Below the pieces are notes generated by a model. The model saw only the letters and a program-made list of their open reading frames with translations. It was not told where the DNA came from and did no database searches. The position numbers and the translations under genes are program-made. Below are positions 1 to 12,588 of a DNA stretch of 64,000 nt, in pieces. This DNA comes from Ophiura sarsii (taxonomy: Eukaryota > Echinodermata > Ophiuroidea > Amphilepidida > Ophiuridae), in NCBI GenBank assembly GCA_035610835.1, contig CM069452.1, positions 12,123,753-12,187,752 of the forward strand. Reading direction: 5' to 3'. Positions within the stretch are counted from its first letter, which is position 1; every line of letters begins with the position of its first letter.

Positions 1-1284
1 CCAAGTCATTAAACACTTCAAGTAACCACCCTGATCATTTTACTCCACTAGGACTAGGAGTGTTGAATCGTATACAAAGAAGAAGAAGAATCAATTTATC
101 CCTCTAAAATACAGGATTGCCGTCATTGTTTGGTTGTGTGGAACTGAATGTCAATGTGCATTGTGCATTGTGTGAGTGAAATGTTGTTGTAGTTGTTTGT
201 TGACATTTTGTGGAATCAAGAACGCACAGACAAGTATTATAGTCGGATTTATAATTGAACGAACACTTTGAAGCAGCGTATGCGTACATTGTGTGAAGTG
301 CGCACAACCATGAACATTTTGGGCGCCATCATCTTTGTGCTGCGTGCGTGTTGTTCGTTCAATTATTAATTTGACTAAACTCTAAAGTAAAACAATTAAT
401 TGAATATATTGATATCTTGAACGTTCTTGAAAAAGTTGGGCCTAGAGAATTGTTGGTCATACATATGCTTGCTTACACAGTTACATCATGATTGACTGGC
501 CCCCAGCGTCCCCACAGTGATAATAAGGAATATTAACACTTTCCACACGGCAGGCGTCTGCAGACGACATTAAAAAATGTCAAAAAATATTTTATGAATG
601 CAAACATTATTGAATTGCATTACCTTTTTGGAATCACCATGAGAAATGCATTGAAATAAGTACACACAGGGTTGTAGCCAGAGCATTTTGAGTGCCGGGC
701 TCAATATTTCGCTATTTGGTTACATACTTCTCGCGGCTCAGGGGCCGAGATGTTTTTAGGCTTTTTGCACTTTGTATTTTCAAATATTGTTCATATAAAT
801 CAGTTGATATAACAAAGATAAACGATAAGAAACTTATAAATGTAATTTTGACGATGCCCCTTTTTTAAAATTGATTTAACACCATAGATGCTGTATTTTG
901 TAATATCTAGTAAGATTCAGTCAGTTTGTCCACCATTTAGTAGATGCCCCAGGCTTAAAGCATTCCACTTTCATGGCAAAATTCACTGATTTTCATTTGA
1001 GAAAATTTCCCCCCCAAAAAAGTTTTGTAGTATTGATGTAATATGCCATTGAAAATTAGGAGTAGGGTGGGTGATATTTTCTTTCTTTTTTATTTTTTAA
1101 AAAAATACTTAAGTTTATAAATTACTACATTTGATCTCACATAGGACCAAATAAATCACAAAAATATCATGAGGCCAATTGCGATCGTCAGATTTGCTGT
1201 CTACTGTATTCCTTTTTGATGAGGAGCACCAAATATCGTTTTTTTATTTGTTTTTATTTTATTTTTTCCAACAAAAAAAATGGT
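1..1284. other. Non-coding, no gene recognised
   Basis: AT-rich sequence without a convincing exon on either strand. Short open frames here lack codon structure, splice sites or recognisable motifs. A weak inverted repeat around AATTGAACGAAC occurs near 255-268 and 349-362. Since no 5' end of the SH2 adaptor gene is visible, this stretch may be intron or upstream sequence. Confidence 0.5.
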
Positions 1285-1643
1285 CAGGGTCAGGGGTTGT
1301 CCACTTTGTATACCTTGTATAATATCACTGTCACACAATCGAACAACACCCTCTGATACTTCTCTTCCGAGAACCGACCAAATACAAGGTCTACTGACAT
1401 TGGATTTACCAAAGAACTGCGCTTTAAGCACACTAGAGAATACTAGGGACGATGCTTTTTATGTGTCACGATAGTATCACACCCCTTCGTAACGCTCTAA
1501 TATTGAATTTGCTGCCTGTACATCTAGAAACATGTGAATGCGATATTTCTGTGGCTTTGTAAGAGTTTCTAGTTATCGTAAAAAATGATCAAATTATTTG
1601 TTTCTGTTCGGACGTATAAAGGTTTTTTATTACACATATGAAG

Positions 1644-2261
1644 AGGTATTTTGCAAAAGGGCTATGGTGCATTTTTTCAAAAAATGAGTTTGATATAGAA
1701 ATGTATAGGGAAAAATCATATGTTTCAAGGGAACAAAGTCATTTTTTTCAAAAAGACCTACATCTCATTGTAAACAGCCATTGAAATTGTTGTTTTGTTG
1801 CAAAAGGGCCTGTATCCAGAATTATATCGGGATACTCCATCTGTTTGTACATAAAGAAAAAATACCACACACAAAAAATCATTTATTTTAATCATTGAAA
1901 ATAAATAAGTTTGATATTGAAATGTATAGGTCACAATCATATGTTTCAAGGAAATAAAGTCATTTTTTTCAAAAATACCTACATCTCATTGTAAACAGCC
2001 ATTGAAGTTGTTGTTTTGTTGCAAAAGGCGAGTTTTGTTGCAAAAGGGCCTACATCCAAATTTTCAAAAAATGTAAACATGATTTTAAAAAAAATTAAAA
2101 CTAGCACATTTAAAATTTATATCAATTTCAATTAGTATGTAGTGTACCTCTTTCATAATCCATTCAGGTTTTCAATTGCTCAACTTGAATATTTAGAAAC
2201 AGTTTTTTGACTTTTTCTCAATAAGAGCCAAAGTGGATGTAGGCCCTTTTGCAAAATACCT
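1644..2261. mobile_element. MITE-like element with AGGTATTTTGCAAAAGGGC termini
   Basis: The left end AGGTATTTTGCAAAAGGGC (from 1644) reappears inverted at 2243-2261. The sub-terminal word GCAAAAGGGCC is repeated several times inside, near 1801 and 2040. The interior also carries a direct duplication (1687-1811 and 1908-2029). No coding frame is present. Superfamily not assigned because no clear target duplication was found. Confidence 0.6.
1687..2029 (+). repeat. Direct repeat, two ~123-bp copies 221 bp apart
   Basis: Copies at about 1687-1811 and 1908-2029 share most bases, including ATCATATGTTTCAAGG, the run into ACCTACATCTCATTGTAAAC, and TTGTTGTTTTGTTGCAAAAG. They lie inside the element 1644-2261, and each ends near a GCAAAAGG word. 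Confidence 0.75.
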
Positions 2262-2547
2262 GTTCATATTGAAAGATAGGAAATAGCATGGAAGTAGTCA
2301 CATGTGGAAATGTAGCTATATCTCTGAGGAAAATATTTTTGAGGACTAATGTCAAAAATTACTCCTAAAGTGTGATTTTAGACCGAAACGGCGGCTATAC
2401 AGTGCGAGAAAATCGATATTTGAATTTATCAAAGTGAGCAAGATTCTTCTTTCTGCTGCGAAGACGGTATATAAATATTCATACTTCGTATTTATCGTGT
2501 CTGCCATTGGTCAATTATGAACCCCACGCGAACAAATTGCTCATCAC

Positions 2548-2852
2548 CAAGGCTCAAGATAAGCGGGCGCTGGGCGATTTTTACCCCTCGCTTGCCCCTC
2601 GGTTCTCCTGCCATAGCGCCCGGTAATGCTGAAAAATAAACAACCGAGCGCTGATATTTTGTCCAAACCAGCGCCCGTCGATAATTGGTAAGCTTGCCTA
2701 AGACATCGAATTTCGATTTGACAATACGATTTAATAAAAAGTTAGCTCCCGATAGACCGAAAGTATCTCCAGGTTCTCAATAAATCCCATGATCCGGGCG
2801 CTACTTTTGAAAAAAGTAGCTCCTGGTAAAAAAACTGTTATCTTGAGCCTTG
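2548..2852. mobile_element. Non-autonomous hAT-type element (305 bp)
   Basis: Perfect 15-bp terminal inverted repeats CAAGGCTCAAGATAA / TTATCTTGAGCCTTG are flanked by an exact 8-bp direct repeat, CTCATCAC, at 2540-2547 and 2853-2860. An 8-bp duplication with a CANNG-type terminus is the hallmark of hAT elements. The interior is richer in GC than the surroundings (GCGGGCGC, CCGGGCGC words) and has no open frame. Confidence 0.85.
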
Positions 2853-3040
2853 CTCATCACCCATTTTTTGTATGTAACATAGTGTAACAGTATACGGAGG
2901 TCGAAAGGTCAAATCCAATGCAAGTAGACCGTGTATTGGTCGGTTCTCGGATGGGGGCGGTTTTCGGCAAGGCGAAGTATCAGAGGGTGTTGTTCGATTG
3001 TGTGACAGTGAAATTATACACGGTATACAAAGAAGACTAG

Positions 3041-5467
3041 GTCAGGGGGAAGGGTAAAATAAGGTCGGGTGGGTAACGCATTACAACAACAATTTGTTTG
3101 TTTTTTGCCTAATGTAGTGGGAAAGCATGTTTCTAAGATGACTTTATGACAAGGTTCCTTTTAATGCACTGGAGCGCCCCCCCCCCCCCCCCCCCCCCCC
3201 CCTGTAAATTGCTATGTATTGTGAGTTCTCCAGAAAAATTATGTAATGACTAATAAATACATTAGCAACGGGAGATTCTTGACAGGTCTTGTCATTCAAT
3301 ACAAGTGACAGTTTCTTGTCACTGACTTACTGTAATCATGTCTTTTGTAACAGTCTGTCAAGATGTATCAAATTTGTTAATAAGATCCGATTCAGCTTTG
3401 CTAGTGACACTTTTCCTATTGAATATTAATAGTCACAGGAAATTATTTATTAATGACTATTCACCATGATTTAAGGAGCTTTCCGTTTACATACTAAACA
3501 CACTTAAAGTAGATTGTTGCTTGTTAGTGGGGACATTATATTGCTCATAATCTAGTTGGCCCTCTTTTACTTACATGTATTTAAACCTAATTAAAGATAC
3601 AAATGTCTAGGCAGCCAAATCAATAACTTTTAAAAAATGTGGGTATGAAGCTTTTATAATCAAGCCTCTCCTTAAATTAATTGATCATAGTCAGAGGTCT
3701 TGAAATGATCACCAATTGTGACGATTCCCGATTGTATGATATGTTGGGTCACATGCATCCATGCATAGGGTTTTCACATGCCTTGGGCTCCTTCTGAAAA
3801 CACAATTTAGGGTCCAAACTAGGGGGGGGGGGGGGATGTCCTAATGATGGGTGTATGAAGCTTTATGACAGCCATAGTGGTGGCAAATGTAAGTTGCAGT
3901 GTGAAGATCTTCAGTGAAATTGGCCTATGTTTTTGTTGATGGACATTACGAAACAGGAACCATCAATGGGGAAACTGGTGGATTACTGTCTCCGGAAGGA
4001 AACAAGTTCGTCTATTTGAAGGTTATTTATTGCAAAACAATCTTCAAACATGTATGAAAAGATTTAGGAATGTAGGTTTACATGATGATAAAAATTCCCT
4101 TTAAAAGGGATAACCTATGCCCAAGATGATTCCATTTATAAAGATAAAACATAAAATAAATGGAAGGCACCAATTTTAATCATTTCATTTTTTTAAAGAT
4201 GAAATTGCTCTTTAGGTTGGTCAAAGTTGGAGGACAAATATCTATAACTTATTTTCACAGTGTCATAACTTGGTGCGAAAAAAGGTTATAGGCCTAAGGA
4301 TGCATTGGCCTACATTATATTTAGCTTAATTTCCAGATTAATCCAATTCCAACCCTGCTTTGGATGTTGAATTCCATGTCTACAACTGAGATAATGCAAA
4401 GTGTATCCCTGACATGCCGTGTCAAAGACAAGTCAAAAGAAGTTCTAATTGCAATCATTACTGCCAGCTATTCCAAAAGATTTGGGAATTTAGGTTTACA
4501 TGATGATAAAAGAATGATTTGGATTCTCTTGTTCAAGCATCCCAGTTTTTCTGTCCCTTTGTTGACAAATTACCCAGAATTCAACCTGATTTACATCCAG
4601 TTGCTCCATGTGACGCGGTACAAATATGCACAATTGTTTTCCTAGCGTGGTGATTTCCCCTTTGCAAGTTTGTTTGATGTCAGCCCGTCGACCATACGAA
4701 TCTCTTTACTCATCTCATACCCCTCAACTTGTGGATGTATGTATGCAATTTTTAAAAATAGATTGGTAATTTACTGCATTTTAGAATTTCGGTGTCTCAA
4801 CTCTTAACTGATGGTTTTTTGAAACGTTAAAATATTATCAAACATTTTATGTCAAGTAAATATATCAAATGGTCATTATAAAACTATTAAATTACTGAAG
4901 GGGAAATTATTAGCATGTAAAAGTGATGGTATGCACTTTTCACAGGAAATTAAACCAGGATGATATCCCAAATCCAATAAGCTGGTCAAGCTTGTTGTTT
5001 AAAAAGTGATATTGTGTATAACAAGGGCATTTTTGTGAGAATAAGTTGTATCTATGTGAAACCTAAAATGGATCGTAGAAAGGGGCTATTTTACTATGGA
5101 CTCCACTGATAAAAAACTTAAATTGTGCAACAATAAATAACCTTGATTAAGTCCATGAATCGACATGTCCAATTGACCGATCAATGATGTCCATGTTTAT
5201 GTTTGTTCATGTCTTACTCAAGAAAATAGAGGAGATAAATTGTGATGCCTGGAAATGAAATTTTCCACTTTATCCCTTGGATTTATGTTCTCTATTTTAC
5301 AAATTTAACATTTGCCCATCGTAAATGGTCAAGTTGGTATTCAACTCTTGTTTCAGCCTGTCTGGTTCAAATTTACGCCCAGTCTACATGTAGTTGTTTT
5401 TGTGTTTTATTTGTCCAAATAAGCTTTTCTGATATTGAATAAATGTTTTGCCCATCACCCACCACAG
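3041..5467. other. Non-coding stretch with a poly-C tract and a short duplicated word
   Basis: No exon is recognised. A run of about 25 C lies near 3177-3202 and a G run near 3822-3834. A roughly 40-bp sequence containing AGGTTTACATGATGATAAAA occurs at about 4060-4095 and again at 4475-4511 in the same orientation. A 93-codon open frame at 4364-4645 overlaps the second copy but shows no protein-like features. Confidence 0.5.
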
Positions 5468-5521
5468 AGTGACATGTGTAATATAGATGAAGAGGATAAA
5501 GCAACATCTGACTCTGATGAG
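5468..5521 (+). CDS. Possible small upstream exon of the SH2 adaptor gene (tentative)
   Basis: A pyrimidine-rich acceptor ending CCCACCACAG is followed by 18 open codons encoding an acidic peptide (SDMCNIDEEDKATSDSDE). It is closed by a donor-like GAG|GTAACA. Both ends are phase 0, which matches the phase-0 start of the exon at 53936. If joined, it would place an acidic serine-rich segment just before the first tyrosine motif. Against it: it is short, the peptide is not recognisable in vertebrate SHB-family proteins, the donor is only moderate, and the implied intron is 48.4 kb. This is seen as splice geometry only; membership of the gene is inference. Confidence 0.35.
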
Positions 5522-6020
5522 GTAACAAATTTATTAACTTTACATCATTTTGTCACATATTCACGCAACTATTAATAACAGGGCTCACATATAACAATTA
5601 GGCCAACGAGGCAATGACCTGCCCTCGTTGAGGTTTTGGCCCTGATGCCCATCGATCTTTTAACTGTTTGTTGGGAGGCAGCCTTGTGGACTTGAAATTG
5701 AGTGCAGAGCAATTAACATTATAATGCATTTAGGCCTTTAATTGCAATAAACTCGTCACCTTTATGCAGTTTAAAAACATGGCATATAGTAGGCCTGCTG
5801 CACCACAGATAAATAACACATTTCAGGCCTTCATTTATCGAAAACTAATGGAGCTCTAAAACTAGCTCTATCAATGTCCAGCAGTAATATACAAAGAGCT
5901 TGATATAACTTCATTGTCACAAGCTCTCAGAGAAACTCCAAGGAGCACTTAAAAAATGAAGGTCTGGTTCGGTCTCGGGTTTTATTTTTAATGTCCTCAA
6001 ATGATAATATTATTCTTATA

Positions 6021-6549
6021 CAGGGCGTGTCAAAAAAGGTTTGATTTTTTAAGCCATGAAAACTATAAAAATTGTACATGAAATAGTAATATCATATCAT
6101 ATTCAGCAATCTTTAATGTGTCATCATAGGATGTTTTCTATTCAATTTGGAGCTGAACTTTCTTATTAAATTATGGAAAATCTGATCAGGCATGTCAAAT
6201 TCAGCTTTGGCCACTTTCCATGTGCAGAGAACTCTTTATTAGGATCATCATTCAGTGTGCAATTGAACATAATCAATCAAATCAATAATAATCTAACTGG
6301 TACATGTTGATGTTTAATTTAGAGCAGAAAACATATTTTCATCCACATTATCCATGAAAACCACAGAATATTTGAATTATTAGATTTATTATACACAATA
6401 CATTGCCCTGTCCAAAAGTGGCCAAAGTGGGATTCACACTCTTGTTACTGAATTGATCATAACTCAGGAGTTATGGGGTGAAAACAAAAACCATGGGATG
6501 TTTTTAAATTATTTTAGTCCTTCATGGGACACTTTTTTGACACGCCTTG
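6021..6549. mobile_element. TA-flanked MITE with CAGGGCGTGTCAAAAAAG termini (529 bp)
   Basis: The left end CAGGGCGTGTCAAAAAA at 6021 is mirrored by TTTTTTGACACGCCTTG ending at 6549. TA dinucleotides flank both ends (6019-6020 and 6550-6551), consistent with a Tc1/mariner-type target. The termini resemble the CAGGGTGAGTCAAAAAG ends of the element at 43777-44445, suggesting one broad family. No transposase frame. Confidence 0.75.
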
Positions 6550-6551
6550 TA

Positions 6552-8046
6552 CAATGTTAACACTTTACAACTTGCACTATTTCAAGAAATGAAATCATCA
6601 AGCATGCAATTTACATCTAACAACATGCGGTACAGTCTATCTGTTGCTAATATTTTAATAATAATTTTAACTCGCAAAGCTTCTCATTATGAGAACGATC
6701 ATGAAAAAGGTATGACAGTCAGTCCTGTTTAAATGGTAGATTAAATCAAAACGTCAGATTGTCCGTTGTAGTAGGGATGGTTATTTCATATTCTTTATTT
6801 TACCATAAACCTATTTAAAAATGTGATTAGGCTAAATTGAAAAAAATAATTTGTCTCAAAGCTCCTGCGCTCGTTAGTTTATTGATGCGCATTAGAAAAA
6901 CAAAAATCTTAATTTTTTTTAAAAAAAATTAAAATTAAAAAAATAATTAAAATTAAAATAAAAAAAATCCCAAAATTCCACCGATTTTTCAGATTTTCAT
7001 TGATCACATCATTTTAAATACAAAAGGTCACTTTTACAAGGATTTCAATATTTTATATTTAAAAAAAAGAAGAAAAAAAAGATTTTTTAAAAATTTAGCC
7101 TTAGCAAACTATTTTGAAGTTGTATGACCTGTAAACCTTTCTATGGAAAATGCCATTAATATTCCTCTGTGCACAACTTTTGAAAATGCCATTTTCATAA
7201 CATTTGCCTGTAAGCCTTTGGTACCTACAATTTTAATTAAATTTCTCCCTTACATTGTGGAAGAAGATTTGGACTTGGGGCTCAACCAGCTAAGAATAAT
7301 GAGAACATTGTAAATATTAAGAAGACTGCCTTCATTTTTATCAGAAATACACTTTGCACATGTGATTTCAAAATGTAGCAACATTTGAAAAAATGATGAG
7401 ACTAGAAAATACAGACAATTGGGTCACTTTTATATAATGCTTTTGCTGGTTTTCAGATTATAATTTGATTCTTAGGCGATGAAAAACCCCTGACCCAACA
7501 GACCTCTCAACATAGCTTGTTCTAACATTACATCAAGCACTAACAAAGACAAGGAGCGCAATACACGCAGGCCTGTTTCCAGTCTCCACTTCTGTGCTAC
7601 ATTTTGTATACTAGCACCTAAAAGTGGAATTTGGTTTTAGTGGAAACAACTTTGATTGCCTCTTCATTGGAATCCTTTGCCATTTCATCAGAATTACTAA
7701 CCTGCAATAAATGAGTTTTGTGTGTGATTAATGTCGTCGCTGATCACTTTCCCATGAAAACTGGTAACAGAAGTTGTCAAATTTCGCTTAACTTTTGTAG
7801 CTTAATTCAGAACTAATTGATGTTAAACTGAGGTGGATAATTAATCAATAATAATCAAAAATATTAATATTTAATTACCAATCATTATCGACAATAATAA
7901 TCCGACTAATAAACATTTGTGGAAGCACAAATGATTATTTTTATGCAATAGCAGTAATAAAAACATACCAAAATAATATAAAATATTGCTAAGTGCTGGC
8001 AGTGGAAATAGCAGAGTAACCAATGAAATAGTGATCTACAATCATA
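6552..8046. other. Non-coding, AT-rich, nothing recognised
   Basis: Contains a low-complexity A/T block near 6905-7100. I see no exon, RNA gene or clear terminal repeats here. Confidence 0.5.
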
Positions 8047-8054
8047 GAAAAAAT

Positions 8055-9029
8055 TAGTGTCTAACCGATCAGATCGGGAGTTTCCCGATCGGCCCGATAT
8101 AAGTCTGATCGGGATCTGATCGGTGATCGGCAAAATTCCTTCATCTACCGATCTGATGAACCGATCAATCACTATAGTATGAAAACCCAATTAAAAGCTT
8201 ATCATGTCGTCTTTTCTCCGTTAAAATTCCTCTCAAACTCGCATTCTTACTTCTTAACGTAACATATACTAGTTAATTAGTTTATCCAGGTGAATTTAGC
8301 GAAGCCTATAAGGGTACAAATCCTTTCAAACTCGCCTGTTTTCAGATTAGTTCGATCGGCGGGATTCAGCGAGCGAATGTACATTCAATGTTTTGTTTTC
8401 GTTTTTATCACGGGAAATACCCGTCATGGCCCGCCAAAGGCGTTATCAAACAAGGCTTGTCATTGGCTAGCTACGTTTCACCTCTATGTACTAAAAGATT
8501 CACTAAACTAAGTTAAAACTTCGGGTTTATGGATAGAATTAAATATATTGAAAATCTCAAATACATTAATTTACTATCAGGTATCTGTGTTTATGAATTA
8601 TGATGTATTTTTGCAACAAAGAAAGAATTGTGGGAATACCCAGCGTGCCGTGTGCAAAGCTTCAACTCGCACATGGTCGGACGCAATCACAACGTTTGTA
8701 AAATGTAAACAATGACTTGACACTTGATTGACAGGTGTCCTTAGAGACATGGACCAGGTAAACACGATAAATAAAAAGAGTAAATAATTATATTTTTTAT
8801 TTAAACAATTTGAACTTGTTTTTCACTCGTTATAATCCGTTTTGCTAAGTACACAAATGCTACTATATTTATACACTATGTACGGCAACACACACAAGGG
8901 AAATGTACTGTTATAGGCATTGCAGTTCACTTGCGCATTTAATCGGTGATCGGATCGGGATCGGCCGATCAAAGAGGAAATGATCGGTGATCGGTGATCG
9001 GCAAACATGAGGTGATCGGTTAGACACTA
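8055..9029. mobile_element. Non-autonomous hAT-type element with GATCGG sub-terminal repeats (975 bp)
   Basis: Perfect 17-bp terminal inverted repeats, TAGTGTCTAACCGATCA and its complement, are flanked by an exact 8-bp direct repeat GAAAAAAT at 8047-8054 and 9030-9037. The TAGTG terminus and 8-bp duplication fit hAT. The first ~115 bp and last ~95 bp are crowded with GATCGG/CCGATC words in both orientations, resembling sub-terminal transposase-binding sites. Two open frames (8290-8511 +, 7906-8190 -) overlap it but are not protein-like. Confidence 0.9.
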
Positions 9030-9302
9030 GAAAAAATGTGGTTGAACACCCCCCCCCCCTAATTGCCATGCTGTTTGTACCATAACATGCACGCTATGTG
9101 AGTCACATGAAAATCGATACTTATTTATGGTAGCCTGAAGTATCCCCTTCCTCATATCCCTCCCCCTTCCCCACCGATCAATGTTGCGAGGCCCTGTGCT
9201 GATGGTGGACAAATTGTGGGATTCATCATTGATCAGGGGGAGAAGGGGGAACACTTAGCACCTACAAAGTGTTCAAACAATATTTTCTAACATTGTAGGT
9301 CA

Positions 9303-9524
9303 AGTTTGATCCGTTTCAAATTGGCTGAGCCTCCTTAAAGCAGCAAATGAATACTGAAGGTCTTGGGCGCATATTAATGCAACACATGCATCATGCGTGA
9401 TGCGTGCGTGCAGCCAAAACCGTGTGCGTGTGGCCATAACCGCGCGCGTACACTTGGATTACTTTTGTGTGTGGAGAGATAAAAAACAAATATTTTTCGC
9501 CAATTTGGAACTGATTAAACTATA
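9303..9524. mobile_element. MITE of the TATAGTTT-ATC-GTTC-AATTGG family, copy 1
   Basis: The left end AGTTTGATCCGTTTCAAATT and the right end AATTTGGAACTGATTAAACT are approximate inverted repeats. The core has a CpG-rich block (TGCGTGATGCGTGCGTGC, CCGCGCGCG) and a GAGAGATAAA word shared with copies at 10441, 30329 and 57636. Non-coding. Confidence 0.7.
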
Positions 9525-9678
9525 ATTAGTAAACATTGTCCCTATCAAGTATCAGTCAGAACATCGATGCCTTCGGCTGGTGAGAATATAACTGGTGCCA
9601 GGTGAACTGGGTCTGGCTCATGCTAACTTTGTTCCAAACCACTGATCAGATTGATCATAACACAAGCCTATGGCAGTA

Positions 9679-9938
9679 TCATAAGACATAAAAAAAAGAA
9701 GGTTGGATTGCCCTTTCCCGACCGACCGTAAAAATGTTGATATTTAAGACAAAGCCTCGTGGTATTTCAGAGTGGCATTTCAGAGTGGGGTCACAGAGGG
9801 GTCAATTGAGGTCATTTAGGTGACAAATTTGTACTTACTAAAAAAAAAGAATAAATAAAAAACGTGACTGAGTTTTCCCGATTTGTACGGTCGGTTGGGA
9901 AAGGGCAATCCAACACTTTTTTTTATAAGGCCTTATGA
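9679..9938. mobile_element. MITE of the aggcc-polyA family, copy 1 (~260 bp)
   Basis: An inverted repeat of ~50 bp runs from TCATAAG, through an A tract, to GGTTGGATTGCCCTTTCCCG and CGACCGT, and is mirrored at about 9890-9938. The outer part contains AAGGCCTTAT on the right. The same architecture (aggcc, A/T tract, then a TTGCCCTTTCCGACCG-like block) recurs at 29319, 55247 and 56571, with a related form at 16458. Confidence 0.75.
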
Positions 9939-10440
9939 CGCAGACTTCAGTATTGTTAAGCACTCAGGGCAGTTATGGTTAATCAATAATAGAAAGGATA
10001 GCCCTGCATCCAGAAATTTTCTGGGGCCCCATTCAGGATTCAAATAATAAAATTGGTTTTCCACAAGGATGATAGGCTAAATATGTATACATCTTTAATA
10101 ACCTAGTACAATGGCAATTGGTCAGATCCCAAAAGAGTTCTTCTAAATTTCAAATGAATGTCAGTTAAGAAATGGGTATGTATCATGAGATGCACAAACG
10201 CCTATTGACGCCATAGATCCTTCTCGCAAGCTATGTCTTGCTCTAACTATGATTCTGAAAAGAAATTGGAGGAGGTTTTCCTATTGATAAATGTTCCAAA
10301 TGTGAAGTAGTAAGTATGAGTAACAAATTTTATTTTAACCTGGCGTAATGAAATGCTCTCTACAAAGCAAATATTGAACCTCAAAGGAAATAGAAGAGAC
10401 GGACATGGATTAAGCATTCAATACACTGCCTAGACTAGCC

Positions 10441-10677
10441 TATAGTTTGATCAGTTCCAAATTGGTGATAAATATACTTTTTTTATCTCTCCGCACGAAA
10501 AAGTTATCCAAGCGTGTGCGCGCAATTATGCCACATGCACACAGTTTGGCAGTTGGCTACATGCACGCATCACGCATGATTCACAGTGCGCTTGTTGCAT
10601 TCATGCACGCCCGCGTCCTTCCTATATTGATTCGCTGTGTAAGGAGGCTTCATCAATTTGGAGCTGATCAAACTATA
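10441..10677. mobile_element. MITE of the TATAGTTT family, copy 2
   Basis: TATAGTTTGATCAGTTCCAA at the left and GAGCTGATCAAACTATA at the right are inverted repeats. The interior carries GTGCGCGCAA, CACGCATCACGCATG and the CTCTCCGCACGAAAAA block, in reverse orientation relative to copies 1 and 3. Non-coding; the 82-codon frame at 10447-10695 lies wholly in the element. Confidence 0.8.
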
Positions 10678-12529
10678 GACCATCAGTCTAATTAAAATAT
10701 ACTTAGCCTGAGCATGGTGTACTAGCTTTATGGCCTGAGTTTAGCTAACTAAAGCAACGGCAATGGTGGGTTCTTATGTCAATTTCAGACACACATTGCA
10801 CAAAATGTATTGATCGTGAAGTGGGTCTTGCATAGTGATTTGTTGTCTGTGATACGTGAGAACTCTTTCTACATGTAGTTCGTACAATTTTGCAAATTGC
10901 ATTAGATACAATGTTTGGCTGATTGTATAAATCACATGTCCATTTTGTTAGACTTTGTCATGGATGAAATAGAAAAGATGCGATTAATTAGAAATACATC
11001 TGCATACTGATACTTCCTTTATTACTAACATTTTCATATCCATCTATCATTCAAGTATCATAAATTTAATTTTCCAAGTACGCCATTATATTGAGGGCTT
11101 TTAAGCAAAGGTCAGTTTTAAAAATAGCTCTAGTTGAATTGTTTATGAAGACGAAGCTCCGAAAATCGCTGGATATAATAGAAGTGCTGTTTTCCTGGCA
11201 AATTTTATACATGGTGAGCGTTCAGTGTTTGTTTTGTTTTTCACATATTGGCCCACTTTTCCTTGCTCAGAGTGGATGGGGACCTACATAATACGTTTCC
11301 TCTTAAGCAACAAGTGGAGCGGAATAAATGGTTACTGGTTGTGGAATTATGAATTCATGGATCATCTGTTCTCCATTTACCAACTCATTGACCTGAAAAA
11401 GCAGCTTAGTGAAAATTTGAAGGGCTCAAGTTTCTTTACAGTTTTGTAAAATTATATGCAAAGAAATTGAGAATTCTCCTGATACATTGTAATGTAAGCA
11501 TATTGCATTTGGGAAAATTAGTCAGTGCTTACATATTTTGTAGCATTTGATGTTTTAAATTCTCAATATGATTAAATCAAGAGAAAAACAAACCAAGGAA
11601 TCTTAATGAAGGGCAAATATTCCAAGCCATGCAGGCAGGCAGCAGGCATATAAGGCTTACAAATTACAATTAGATGTACGCACTTTAGGGATGCCCTTGG
11701 ATATATCGGAGTGATAGAAAGAGCTGTTGGTGTGCGCGTGTATGACACTCCCGGTAAATTGGGAGATGGCATCATGCCTTCTTGGTATAGTATTGAAGCT
11801 TTTTTTTCATACAGTTATTTTCATGAGTTTAAGAGTCTATAAATCAAGACCATGTGATTGTTAATTTTACACTTTCACAGGTACAGTTGTACCTTCTACC
11901 AAGCACTGCACATCAGGTGAAATTAGTTTTCAATTTCCATGTATAAATACTCATTTTGCAAAATTTTGACAACTTGAACCTTTGCGAAAAAAACTCAACA
12001 TTGTAATGTAATTAAATAACCAGGCATAGAAAATGAAAATATTATCAGAATCCAATGATTGGATCAGATATTTTACTGTTAAGTGAACCGGGAGACATTG
12101 ACCGATTGATCTGGATTTGAGTAAATAGTTAGAATGACCTGCAGATAGGAGAATGGTTGCAAGGTTCATTCAAGTTAGCACAGCACTATGTTGTGAATTA
12201 TTATTTTACAGATGGGACATAAAAAAATGCAGTTGATAGCAAAAAACAAATTGCGCTTCACTTTGCCAGGGAATTGTTTTTGAATGTGACATTTAAGGTA
12301 AATGCAGGCATGACACATCCCATGTGGATGACTTAAAATGTGATAACTGAATTGAATTCTTAATGAATATATAAAAGTAGCTGTATGCTTACAAGATGCA
12401 TCAATAATTCCAGGGATTGTCCTGCGTCATGGTTTCCCTACGATGCAATAAATCCAGGTACATACCTGTAACCTGTTCACAATTTTGTTGCTTGTTTGCT
12501 AGGATAGACTATATTTCGGATCAAGGGAG
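10678..12529. other. Non-coding, nothing recognised
   Basis: AT-rich sequence with a few short open frames (11091-11291, 11225-11449, 11572-11775, 11951-12169). None shows coding bias, splice context or recognisable motifs. Confidence 0.5.
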
Positions 12530-12588
12530 TTAAGTAAGGGGAAAATTAGGTAACTGAATCTCAAATAGAATTAAGTGTATAGAGCGGA

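Larger units (their letters stand above)
1285..3040. mobile_element. Composite DNA-transposon-like element bounded by ~130-bp inverted repeats
   Basis: The segment about 1295-1424 recurs in inverted orientation at about 2892-3040. The shared part includes TCACACAATCGAACAACACC and the GAGAACCGACCAA region; the right arm carries about 20 extra bases. The space between holds two further elements (1644-2261 and 2548-2852), so this looks like an old element used as a landing site. No transposase frame is seen. Exact ends and target duplication could not be fixed. Confidence 0.6.

Noticed and set aside
4364..4645. 93-codon frame upstream of the tentative exon
   Set aside because: No recognisable protein features, no phase link to the gene, and it overlaps a short duplicated repeat.
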